From: Juglans regia
Lineage: Eukaryota > Streptophyta > Magnoliopsida > Fagales > Juglandaceae
Assembly (NCBI RefSeq): GCF_001411555.2
Contig: NC_049904.1
Coordinates: 22,953,370-23,017,369, forward strand
Reading direction: 5' to 3'
Length of the DNA stretch: 64,000 bases
The notes beneath the pieces are model-generated. The model was not told the DNA's origin and ran no database searches. It worked only from the letters and a program-made list of their open reading frames with translations. This document shows, in pieces, positions 1 through 10,237 of the stretch; position 1 is the first letter of the stretch, and every line of letters begins with the position of its first letter. Both the position numbers and the translations under genes were made by a program.

Positions 1-3000
1 AAAAATTGTCGCTATAAGAAGAGGAAATATCAAGGCAATGAACAACCAAGATCGCCTAATCCACAGGCTCATATGGTGCTTTCCGGGACCGACTCTGTTG
101 GAACCGATGAACGGTATGTAACCATAAGTCCCCAAGTTTATCTGGCTTGTAGTGCTACTGATTGGATAGTAGACAAAGGAGTCAATGTACATGTCACTTC
201 TAATCACAAATTTTTGTCAACATATCAGGATATAAGCGGCATGAAAGTGACAATGGGTAACTCCACCTCAGCACAAGTATTTGGAGTAGGAAAAATTGTA
301 CTCAAATTAACATCTGGAAATAGTCTTCCTTTAGAAGAAGTATTTTACGTACTAGAGGCGAGGAGAAACCTAATTAGTGGATCTTTACTCAATGCGGCAG
401 GCTACACATTATTATTTCAATCCAATAAAGTTATTGTAACTAAATATGGGTCATTTGTGGGGAAAGGTTATGTCAGTGATGGTTTGTTTGTAATAAATAT
501 TCAAAACAATGTAGTAGAAAAATTTAATTCTAATAATAAATTTGCATTTATTACATGTTCCTCTTCAATATGGCATGCCAAATTAGACCATGTTAATTAT
601 CATAATGTTAAAAGAATGATGGATTTAGAGATTATTCCTAAAATTCCTGTTGATTTGGATGAAAAAAATTTAATTTGTGTTCAATCAAAACAGCCTAGAA
701 AGCCATTTAAATCTGTTATAAGAAATCCATCACTACTTGAATTAATTCATAGTTATGGTTGTTATTTAAATGGTGTCTCTTCTAAAGGTGGTAATAAATA
801 CTTCATTACTTTTATAGATGATATGTCAAAATTTTATTATGTTTACTTGATGAAAACAAAAGATGAATCATTTAGTTAATTTGTCGTCTATAAAACTAAA
901 GTTGAAAACTAACTAGAGAGAAAGATTAAAATTTCAGATCTGATAGAGGAGGTGAATACTCATCTAATCAATTGGTTCAATACTATGAGGAGAATGGTAT
1001 TATACATGAGGAAACTGCTCCATATTCTCCTGAATCCAATGATGTTTCTGAAAGGAAAAATAGAACCTTGGTTGATATGGTCAAATACATGCTCTCTAGT
1101 TCCGGCCTACCTGAGCAATGGTGGGGGGAAGCAATACTTGCATCTTGTTTTATCTTGAATAGAGTACCATTTAAGGGATCTGACAAGATACCGTATGAAC
1201 TCTGGAAGGGTAGAGTACCCAATATTAATTTCTTTAGAGTTTGGGGTTGTCTTGCAAATGTTAATGTTCCGAAAATTAAGTAAAGGAAATTAGGTCCCAA
1301 CACAGTAGATGCAATATTCATTAGGTATGCTAGACATAGTTCTGCATACAGGTTTTTGATTATCAAATCAGAAGTCCAAGGTATTGATCCCAACACCATC
1401 ATGGAGTCTAGGGATGCAACATTCTTTGAAGATCTATTTCATTTCAAAAATAAGTTAGAAAGATCTTTACCTACAGTAAGTTTTCCTTCCACCAGTAGTC
1501 AACTTACCATTAGATCTAATCCTGATAATGCATCTGGATTAGAAAATGAACTTGGTAGAGGAAAACGAGTTAGAAACGAAAATAATTTTGGACATGATTT
1601 TTATACTTATTCTATAGAGGAAGACCCGTTAACTTTCAAGGATGTCATGCTTTCCATTGATTTTACTTTCTGGAAAGAAGCAGTAAATAGTGAGATGGAA
1701 TCTCTTAAGACTAATGGCACTTGGAACTTATGTGATCTTCCTCCTGGATGTAAAATCATTGGATGTAAGTGGATTTTAAAAAGAAATTGAGACCTGATGG
1801 TACTATTGATAAATTTAAAGCTAGGCTGGTTGCAAAGGGCTTTACACAAAGAGAGGGTATCGATTATTTTGATACATGTTCTCCTGTTACTAAGATAACC
1901 ACAATTCGTGTTCTAATTACTCTAGCAGCGATCCATAAACTTGAGGTCCACCAAATAGACGTAAAGACAGCATTTCTTAATGACGATCTAGAAGAAGAGA
2001 TATACATGGATCAACCAGAGAGGTTTGTGGTTTCAGGACAGGAAATGAAAGTTTGTAAACTTATTAAATCTCTCTATGGTTTGAAGCAAGCCCCTAAACA
2101 ATGACACCAAAAGTTTGATGAAATAATTTTATCTTATGATTTCAAGATAAATGAATCTTATAAGTGTTTATACACTAAAATAGTTGATGGTGCATGCGTA
2201 ATGCTATGTCTTTACGTTGATGATATTCTAATCTTTGGTACCAATATAGATATTGTTCTTGATATTAAAAATTTTTTATCTAAGAATTTTGACATGAAAG
2301 ACATGGGTGAGGCACAGGTAATTCTTGGTATTAAATTAATGAGATCTCGTGATGGTATTATCATAAATCAATCTCATTATATTGAAAAGATTCTTAAAAA
2401 GTTTGAGAGATTCGAATGCAAACCTGTCAGTACTCCTCTTGATCCTTGTTTGCATTTAAGTAAGAATCTTGGAGATTCAGTGTCACAACTGAGATATTCT
2501 CAGATTATTGGTACGTTGCTATATATTGCTAATTCTACTAGACCTGATATTTCATATGCTGTGAGTAGACTTAGCAGATATACTAGTAGGCCTGATGATT
2601 CTCATTGGAAGGCATTGGAAAGAATTCTTAAATATTTGAAAAGAACCATGACATATAGTATCCATTATTCTGAGTATCCCACTGTATTAGAAGCATACAG
2701 TGATACTAGTTGAATAACTGACACAGTAGATAGTAAGGGAATGAGTGGATATATTTTCACTCTCGATGGAGCAGTTGTGGCTTGGAGATCTTCCAAGCAA
2801 ACTGTGATTTCACGATCTACTATGGAAACTGAATTAACAGCCTTGGATACTACCCGGACATGAGGTAGAGTGGCTTAAGAATTTATTATCAAAAATTCCA
2901 CTAGTTAAAAAACCAATGTCAGCTATTTTTGTTCTTTGGGACAATCAGGCTGTGATAAGTGTTTGTAATAATAAACACTTTAATCATAAGATGAGACGTT

Positions 3001-3164
3001 TGAGTATCATACATTCTACTATAAGATACCTGATAAAGAATGGATACCTGACTTTAGAATTTGTAAAGTCAAAAGATAACTTAGCGGATCCTTTGACAAA
3101 AGGATTAGCAAAGTTGAAAGTTATACGTATATTAAAGGGGATGGAACTGAAGTCCATTAATTAG
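1..3164 (+). pseudogene. Decayed copia polyprotein (protease-integrase-RT-RNase H)
   Basis: Translated pieces follow copia Pol order. From base 1 there is a basic gag tail. The protease motif is at about 160-200 and reads WIVDKG where WILDSG is usual, so the catalytic D is kept but the S is lost. The GAG-pre-integrase WHAKLDH is at about 570. In the integrase core the first catalytic D is lost (LELIHSYG for LELIHSD), while SDRGGEY (about 937-957) and the ERKN region survive in other frames. The RT has VHQIDVKTAFLND, SLYGLKQAP and YVDD (about 2214-2225). RNase H pieces run to 3164. Breaks include a stop at 877-879, frameshifts near 900-970, a stop after 1270, a frame change near 1780, TGA at 2102-2104 and a TGA near 2713. 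It is a dead copy; copia family membership is secure, lineage is not assigned. Confidence 0.9.
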
Positions 3165-3701
3165 GTCACTGGTAGCAGCAACCCAACCTTCCTGACTGGA
3201 GATCTCAAGAAGAAGGTTCAATGGGAAGAACAAACTATCTGAGTGACTAGATAGTACTATTAAAATATTATTATAGGTCCATCCTAGGGTGTGGGTGCTA
3301 CAAATGCAATGACAAAGGAAAAACGAAATATTTTGAATGAGTCCAAGACTAAGGCGAGGTATTGAATTGCAGGTACCCTTGGAGGACTCACCTATGTCAG
3401 TGTGACTGTGGGGCCGCAGTCTATAGTAATTGGGCTATTCCTAGAGCGCTCATGAATCCAAGATACAGTGCACGACCTTTATGCACCACCTTGAAAGGAA
3501 CCTGATATATGTTGTACTGTGTGTGGTGTGGAGAAGTCTGAGTTAAAAGATTCTGGTTCAAGACTTGGTTCACCATGGATCTTTCAGATGGAAACACGCT
3601 AACACTAGGTAGACGTTCAAAGCCGCAAGCTACCTCTATTGATGCATAGTACTTAGTCCAAAGAAAATTGTATTCTATTATGTTCTTAAAATATTCTAAT
3701 C
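3165..3701 (+). other. Copia 3' untranslated spacer
   Basis: About 540 bases lie between the end of the RNase H relic and the polypurine tract. I see no reading frame of note and no recognisable motif. A spacer of this kind before the 3' LTR is usual in plant copia elements. Confidence 0.5.
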
Positions 3702-3712
3702 AAGTGGGGGAT
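3702..3712 (+). other. Polypurine tract of the copia element
   Basis: The purine-rich run AAGTGGGGGAT sits directly before the LTR start TGTTGG. This is where plus-strand priming occurs in LTR retrotransposons. Confidence 0.75.
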
Positions 3713-3951
3713 TGTTGGTTTTTCAACTTAGAAATTATTAAAATATTTGATGTAAAGTGAAAATAATGTGAACCATTACCTTTGTTCAATATATCGGTTC
3801 GGTTGTCTAGATTTAAATGAAAATGTGTCTTGGTACTTGAACCAATGTATGCCTTTTGGGGATATGAGCCTTAACCGCTTCCCAACCAAACAAAGGGTTG
3901 TGTCCTTTGGTGAAGTAGAATCCTTCTCAATGTATTCTCTAATATTTGAGA

Positions 3952-4158
3952 AGTTGTGACTTCTCAAAGTATTCCTTCATTTTAGTTGTAACTTTTCACA
4001 AATACCCTTTTATTATATATAAGTTGTGACTTTTCACAAGTACCATTTCATTTATGTAATGTGATTTTTCACATGTACCATTTCATTTAAATAAGTTGTG
4101 ACTTTTCACAAATGTCATTTCATTCTAGTTGTGACTTTTCACAAGTGCCCTTTCATTC
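3952..4158 (+). repeat. Six-copy U3 palindromic repeat array
   Basis: Six imperfect units of about 35 bp lie end to end just upstream of the LTR TATA box. The core of the best units is TTGTGA-CTTT-TCACAA, a perfect 6-bp inverted repeat with a 4-base spacer. A T-rich stretch such as CATTTCATT follows each core. In the fourth unit (about 4059-4074) the core is ATGTGA-TTTT-TCACAT, so both arms changed together and the symmetry is kept. Repeated enhancer-like boxes in U3 are known for plant copia elements such as Tnt1 and Tto1. That this array binds a protein is inference. Confidence 0.75.
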
Positions 4159-4160
4159 TC

Positions 4161-4168
4161 TATAAATA
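4161..4168 (+). promoter_or_regulatory. TATA box of the LTR promoter
   Basis: TATAAATA occurs directly downstream of the U3 repeat array, at the expected place for an LTR promoter. Transcription would start roughly 30 bases downstream (about 4190-4200), defining the U3/R border. Confidence 0.65.
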
Positions 4169-4515
4169 GGGAACCCCACCCACAAATTCATTAACTCCAA
4201 TTTCTCTACAAAACTTAGAGAAACACTTCCTGCTTCTCTTTGTCTTTCTTTCTTTAGGTTTTGGCTATTTTATATCAGGTTCGAGAATCTTCTTTTGTGT
4301 GCACTGACGAGGAGATTAACGGGAACCGACCTTGTTGTATCTTGGGAGTAGACTGTCAAGAAGCCTAATGCATGTTTAAAATTGGAGGCGGCGGAATCTA
4401 CTCTAAGAAAAGCGTCTATTACAACGTGCCTCAACACCGGGTTCTCTCTTTCTAATTTGTTCTTGTTATTTACATATTCTGTAGTTTACAAAGCATTTCA
4501 GAATATTTTCCAACA

Positions 4516-4949
4516 GTTACATTACTCCCAGCTTTGTTTTGGGTTAAATTCAAATTATATATTCCTTGTGCTTTTCATTCTATATGGTCGTAATATTCAC
4601 TTGACGTACTTTGATTTCGACCATTCTAATGGTTTAACCATATTTGAATAATTTACATGCAGGAGCGGACCCAGGGTTGAGCCTCCCAAAAGCACGACTG
4701 GGAGGCTCAAAACATTTTTAAAAATCTTTTAGTTTTTTAACAATTTTTCATACTTACACCTATTTTTTGTCATTAATAAAATTTCATATTCTCTTTTTTT
4801 TTCACGTCTCATAAAAGGTAAGAAAATATCTGAGTCTCTTTTTATAATCTATTTAGTAAATCCATAATCTCATTTTTTCTATTTATTTACACTTTTATTT
4901 TCAAGTCTTCCACTAGCTAATTTATTAGTTTAGATCAGTTTTGTTAGTA
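4516..4949. other. Intergenic stretch with a short hairpin
   Basis: No gene is seen. The notable feature is a perfect 11-bp inverted repeat, TTGAGCCTCCC (4677-4687) and GGGAGGCTCAA (4700-4710), separated by 12 bases. It follows the phrase CAGGAGCGGACCCAGG, which looks like the terminus of a small transposon. No second terminus was found. Confidence 0.4.
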
Positions 4950-5540
4950 AGTACACAGTTGAGTGCACTTCACGGTTGATTTAGTCCATTTGGAGTGAAA
5001 TGCATTATCTTATGATTTCTTGATCCATAACTTTCCCACAGCCTCCGATAAACTTCTAGGCAAAGGAAATTTCTCGTTTCTCATTCTGTTTTTTATTGTT
5101 TTTGCTTTGATGGGTTAAGTATTCTTTTCCTTCTACCTTTCGTTTTTTTTTTTTTTTTTGGATCCCGCTATGTTTGATCTCTCAATCCTGTCATTTACTA
5201 AACTCTGCTATCAAACATCCCTAGTAAGCAATCCACTTGTTTTACGCAAAATGTTCTCACTTTAATGTTAAAGCCATCTCAAAATTCTTTGGGATTACAA
5301 GGATTGAGGTTTTGTTGCATAAATTTCCAAGCATACATTTTATGAAGTTCAGATAAAATATAGAATCCTCGATGCCATCTTAGAGCAGAAGTCGTAGTCC
5401 ATAATGCGGAATGAGAAATGATAGTTACAGTCGTAAGTGTGCAAGTGCTGTACAATTACTTTGAAAATAATGAATATATACGGAACCCACATGAAAAAAA
5501 TTAATTTTTTAATAGTAGATTCTATTATTTTTTAAAACGA
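4950..5540. repeat. Duplicated block A (copy 1; copy 2 at about 22130-22740)
   Basis: From the phrase GAGTGCACT onward, this block matches 22130-22740 almost base for base over several hundred bases. A long shared stretch starts GTAAGCAATCCACTTG. A shorter third match of the left edge is at about 19250. No coding potential is apparent. 5541-5888 is unmatched and shows no supported gene. Confidence 0.75.
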
Positions 5541-5888
5541 TTATACTATACTTACGCACTCCGCGACTGCATGTAGGATTAATCGCGATAGGCAAATTCG
5601 CATATCAAGAGACAATATGTGCAGAGTGATGCATGAATTACGAGGGAAGTAGGCAAGAGATATACAGAGATGCTTTTGGATACCCGAGGCGTAAGTTTGG
5701 TTTGAAAACGAAACACAGACCTTCTGTCTTCGAAACGGAAACTGAAAGACAAAAACAACGAACACACAAAAGAAAAACTCTCCCTGCGCCTTTGTCGTCT
5801 CAGGTTTGAGGTTATGAATTTTAACTCTCTTCCTTGCACGTTGTTCTACACCTCCCAACCAGAACGGACTCCCTCTTAAAAGCTCTGC

Positions 5889-6390
5889 ATTTATGCATGC
5901 GTCTGCATTTAGAGCAATGTATTTATTTTAGGACATTTTATGTTTTTTTTTTCATATAATGGATTAAAATGAATTATAATCGCATTACATAAATCCAGTT
6001 GAAACTGGGTACTTAGCTTTCATTTTTATTTTTATTTTTTGCTCACCACAAATGACAGAAAATGTTTTATACCCTGAAAAACTCACATTTGCATATGAAT
6101 GAAGCTCATAAGGCATTTATATTAACATGATTACAAATATTAGTTGTTAGTAAAAAGGTTAAAAGAGATTAGACATATGCTCCACTTTCTACCATTCTGG
6201 TGTTGGTAGAGTTAAAGATTAGAGTCATTAAACCATGATAGATCCATCCTAAAAGAGCAATTCTTGAATCAATGTCTGATCCTGCATACCAGACTATTAA
6301 CGGGTCTATCTAGATCCCTTTTTAACATATTTTGAATTTTCAAACAAGCATACCATTATATTCAAGGAAAATGCTTAATTAAGCTACTGA
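5889..6390. repeat. Duplicated block B (copy 1; copy 2 at 9152-9845)
   Basis: Starting at TTTATGCATGC, this block matches 9152-9606 and then 9799-9845. The second copy is interrupted by a 192-bp MITE. The uninterrupted site in this copy is ATTAT at 6355-6359. Confidence 0.75.
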
Positions 6391-6845
6391 CAATTACACC
6401 CAAGAGTTTCTGCCAATTTGTTTTTTTCCTTTTTTGGAAAGTGTTTTTTAATGAGTTTGTAAATTATTTTTTTAAATGTTTAAAATGATTTTAAAAAAAA
6501 CGCACAAAATGAAAAAGTGAATTTTGCACTTATCGCTGGAAACTCTCCAGACCATCTCTCGGTAGCCCTAGCAGTTCCCTATATTCAAACTCAGGTTAGA
6601 AGTTTAAAATTGTAATCTCTCTTATATTAATTTTACATAGAAAATGTCAGAAAAAAAAAAAAAAAAACCCTTTCAAGTAAATTGGGCATTGTACATAAAA
6701 TTTATATTTTCTATATTCTTGATCGGACCCTAGGGAATTTATAGCTCTCCGAATAAACTTCTCGAGCAATCTCAAATGCTCAATATCCTAGGACATTTAT
6801 GAGACTGACTTTATATGTCTAAATTTCTCTCACTCTAAGTCCTAA
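6370..6845. repeat. Duplicated block C (copy 1; copy 2 at about 22865-23327)
   Basis: This block matches 22865-23327, including CAAGAGTTTCTGCC and TCTTGATCGGA. At 6797-6805 it contains a single TTATGAGAC followed directly by TGACTTTATATGTC. In the other copy this 9-mer flanks both ends of the Mutator-like element at 23328-29728, so this is its empty target site. Confidence 0.75.
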
Positions 6846-6918
6846 GGTTCATTCAAGAATTTTAAGAGATCTATATTTGTCCTAAATGACTGGATTTTAA
6901 GAGATCTAAAGACTGGTA

Positions 6919-7118
6919 TGGTTACACAAAATCAAATTATTTCATCTCATCTCATCTCATATAATTATTACAATTTTTTCAAACTTCCACACAAAATATA
7001 ATAAAAAATTTAACTTTTTTAAATTTCAACAAAAATTATATTAAAAAATTATATTATAACAATATTTTATTTTATTTTTAACAAAACATTTTATCTCATC
7101 TTATCAATTACGTAACCA
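6919..7118. mobile_element. Short AT-rich MITE, about 200 bp
   Basis: The interval starts TGGTTAC and ends GTAACCA, a perfect 7-bp inverted terminus. The inside is AT-rich and includes CATCTCATCTCATCTCAT. Flanks GACTGGTA (6911-6918) and GAGTGGTA (7122-7129) resemble an 8-bp target duplication with one mismatch, which would suggest hAT. Similar sequences ending in AACCAAACG occur at about 40330-40450. Confidence 0.55.
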
Positions 7119-7299
7119 AACGAGTGGTAGTTACAAATTGCAAGGTGCACCACAAACATGACGTGCATGTTAGCACTGCAAACCAAGTTTTACCCATAGC
7201 CTCTCTTGGTAGATAAGATAGATATTGATCCCAAAAAATCTGAAATTTGGCATGCCCCAAGTAGATGTCCTTTTTTGGACCATAATTCTTAGGATTTTC

Positions 7300-8240
7300 A
7301 CAAGAATGGCCAGACAAATTACTCACAATACCTGTGATTGAATCGTTAAAATTTGGTGACACTTATTTTTCTGTCACTTTGAGCTCTATAGCAAATTTGA
7401 AAGGGCTAGGAGGGTCTTAACTCAACTATAAGGCTCAAGACAAACCGAAAGCTTTGTCATTAGAGAGTTTATAGAAGTTAAGACAGTGTTTGTTACAAAT
7501 AAATTTGTGTGCGGAAGAGTCCCAAACAGATGAGTAGTTTGGCTTGTAATCAGGATTTTTTCCTGTATTGATTAGTCACAGATGTAATTTCGATTTCTTT
7601 GAATGAAGTGACGTCTATTTTCGATTAAAAAAAAAAAACTCAACTATGAGGCTCATACTTTCAAAGTGGGGCTATATTGGATTGGGCTAATTAGGAAATT
7701 GAACCATTGAATCTCGCATTAAACATTTGAATTGAGCAATGAAAGCCCCAATTCACTAAGCCTATTCATCTGCTTACTCAAAGTTCAAATCAGAGAATAA
7801 CAAATTATACTGAATTTTTTCCTCAACAAAGAATTGTAAATTGATTATAAAGTAGTGGTTGGTGTCCTAGGTCTACAAGTAATGACAGTAAAATCTTGTA
7901 CATTTAAAATTGTGAAACCTCTTTAATAATGCAGCAATTGGTTCAATTCGATTCAATTTTAAATTTGTTGACGGGTCAAATCGAATTAAACAATTTTGTT
8001 ATATATAGTCAACCAAAATCAGGTATCAATGATAAAGTGATGCTAAGTTGATGATAGGAAAAATAATAATGAATCCCATCTCTTTAATATCATATTCGTA
8101 GAGATACCAAGTTATGATATCCCATCTTCGATATCATATAACAGTCACAAAACATCCTTGACAATGTCTAAAAATGCTAACAAATAACATATTATAAAAA
8201 TAAAGATTATATTGGTCCAAGGTATATACATGAGTTATTT
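7300..8240. repeat. Duplicated block D (copies at 29770-30490 and 17575-17780)
   Basis: 7300-7437 matches 29770-29960 and 17575-17775. 7637-8240 continues the match to 29945-30490. The copy here is interrupted by a retroposed LINE tail at 7438-7636. Short open frames in it (for example in the region of 29785-30027) are conserved between copies but not recognised. Confidence 0.7.
7438..7636 (+). mobile_element. 5'-truncated LINE tail with poly(A) and 19-bp target duplication
   Basis: The insert ends in a run of about a dozen A bases and is flanked by AACTCAACTATRAGGCTCA at 7419-7437 and 7637-7655 (18 of 19 identical). The uninterrupted paralogous site is at about 29930-29965. Poly(A), 5' truncation and long variable target duplications are hallmarks of target-primed reverse transcription. 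Confidence 0.7.
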
Positions 8241-9151
8241 CATTTTTTTAATATGGGTGACTCTACAGCCACCACCGTTGGGAGCTCCTGTTGGGACTCT
8301 TGCTAGTTGATTTTACTTTTCTTTTCTTTTTTTTTTGCTTTTTCTTTACATGTATTTTTTTAACACCTTTAATTTTTTTTTTCTTAAAAAACAATATTCA
8401 CAACATTATTAAAAAATACTTATTTAATCATTAAGTAAAAAAAAATTTAAAAAAAAAAAAAACAGCAGCAGCCCCAGCAGTAAGAGTAGGGTTTTCCTTA
8501 TAATATTGTATAGAAATTGACCCTCAAAAAAATTTATAATTCTCATATACTTTTTCAAAGTTTGTAAAATTTCAATATACATAGAAATGTCTTTCTTCAA
8601 TTTTTTAAACCCATAGATTTTGTATAATTTCTATATATTATCTATTTTCAAGAATATGACCCACTAAAATTAAATTAAAACTAAGATTAGGAGAAATAAT
8701 GAACTATTAACATTGACCCCAAAGTTTTTAATTATATAATATTAAGTTTCTTAATATAGAATTCAAAGTGAAAATATAAGAAAAACCATTTAAGATTGAT
8801 GATTTATATGAAAAATAGTGGAGATGATTTATCCTCTAAACTACATTGAGCAAATAAAAGTTTATTTAAATTCTCGATTGTAGCATTCTATGCTTAATGT
8901 GACACCAAAATATATAGATTTTACATTAAATTTGATAAACTAACTTAGATATTAGAATAAAAGATGACATTCTAAAAGATCACTTGATACTTTTTATGAA
9001 GAAACAATTTCTAAATATTTCATATTTATAAAAATAATAATAAATGAATATTATTCTATGAAATACTGTCGTCAAAAATCTGAAACAAACATTAAATTAT
9101 GTTTTTAAAATTTTATTTCTACGTTATTTGTTAAATTGTTGAGATTTAATT
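8241..9151. other. AT-rich intergenic DNA, nothing recognised
   Basis: I see homopolymer runs and low-complexity AT-rich sequence, but no gene, element boundary or structured motif that I can support. Confidence 0.5.
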
Positions 9152-9606
9152 TATGCATGCATCTGCATTTAGAGCAATGTATTTATTTTAGGACATTTTA
9201 TGTTTTCTTTTCAAATAATGGATTAAAATGAATTATAATCGCATTACATAAATCCAGTTGAAGCTGGGTACTGGCCTTTAATTTTGACTTTTTTTTTTTT
9301 GTTCACCACAAATGAAAGAAAATGTTTTATACCCTGAAAAACTCACATTTGCATATGAATGAAGCTCATAAGGCATTTATATTAACATGATTACAAATAT
9401 TAGTTGTTAGTAAAAAGGTTAAAAGAGTGCTCCACTTTCTACCATTCTGGTGTTGGTAGAGTTAAAGACTAGAATCATTAGATCATGATAGATCCATCCT
9501 GAAAGAGCAATTCTGGAATCAATATCTGATCCTGCATACCAGACTATTAACGGGTCTATCTAGATCCCTTTTTAACATATTTTCAAACAAATTTACATAT
9601 CATTAT

Positions 9607-9798
9607 GAAAAATTTTATTCATCATCCCCACACACACTATACATTATATTTTTTTTATTTTTTTTATTCTTTTTTAATAATTGAATTCTTCTATTTATCA
9701 TCTATATATCTATATATTACATATTTGATAAGAGAAAAAAATAAAAAAAAAATAAAAAAAAAATAGTGTGTGGAAATGATAAATAGCAAAGCTCTACT
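9607..9798. mobile_element. Fold-back MITE, 192 bp, with ATTAT target duplication
   Basis: The ends are inverted relative to each other: CATCCCCACACACACTAT near the left and ATAGTGTGTGGAAATGAT near the right. ATTAT flanks it at 9602-9606 and 9799-9803. The duplicated block at 6355-6359 keeps a single ATTAT with no insert, which gives base-level borders. Confidence 0.7.
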
Positions 9799-9845
9799 AT
9801 TATATTCAAGAAAAATGCTTAAGCCACCGACAATTTCTCCCAAGA

Positions 9846-10237
9846 GTCACATCGAGAACGGGGATGTTATCGAGGAGCGCTCGAGCTGCGTCTAATATGT
9901 GGTTCTTTAGGTGAGCAGACAACAATGATTTGTGAGAGGGAGTGCTTGATTTGGCGTAATCGACCATGCCCAGGAAGCATCCGGAGAAATCAGAGCATTA
10001 AATAGAGGACGAAAAGGAAGGGAGCAGAAATAGAAAATTACGAAAAGTAGCACGAAACATTAGCATCGTATTCGCTTATGTAATGATCAGATCTGGTAGA
10101 TCATTGTAATAAAGCGGCAGAAAGTGTTGTAATTCTTTTAGGATATATAATTAGTGATAATTGTAAAATGTTTTAACATTCTTTAATATTTTGTTAGAAA
10201 ACTAATGGACTATTATTGTTAGATGGTATACTACTGA
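9846..10237. repeat. Outer 3' flank of the minus-strand CNL gene (inverted match to about 50690-50880)
   Basis: From about 10050, phrases such as TTAGCATCGTATTC, ATCATTGTAATAAAGCGGC and AGGATATATAATTAGTGATA match the reverse complement of 50690-50880, downstream of the plus-strand CNL gene. The inverted gene duplication therefore extends this far. No gene is seen. Confidence 0.65.

Larger units (their letters stand above)
1..4515 (+). mobile_element. Ty1/copia LTR retrotransposon, 3' part
   Basis: The window opens inside the end of the gag/protease region of a Ty1/copia element. It then runs through integrase, reverse transcriptase and RNase H relics in copia order (protease, integrase, RT, RNase H) to a polypurine tract and a complete 3' LTR. 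The 5' LTR and most of gag lie upstream of the window, so the paired LTRs cannot be compared for age here. The internal region has stops and frameshifts and cannot be autonomous. The five bases after the LTR, GTTAC (4516-4520), are the candidate right target-site duplication; the left copy is outside the window. Confidence 0.9.
3713..4515 (+). repeat. Copia 3' LTR, 803 bp
   Basis: The LTR begins TGTTGG at 3713, right after the polypurine tract, and ends CCAACA at 4510-4515. These are a perfect 6-bp terminal inverted repeat of the TG..CA class. Inside are a U3 array of palindromic repeats (3952-4158) and a TATA box (4161-4168). Short open frames inside the LTR are probably chance. Confidence 0.85.

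Noticed and set aside
983..1402. Minus-strand open frame across the copia integrase
   Set aside because: It is the shadow of the plus-strand integrase/RT relic.
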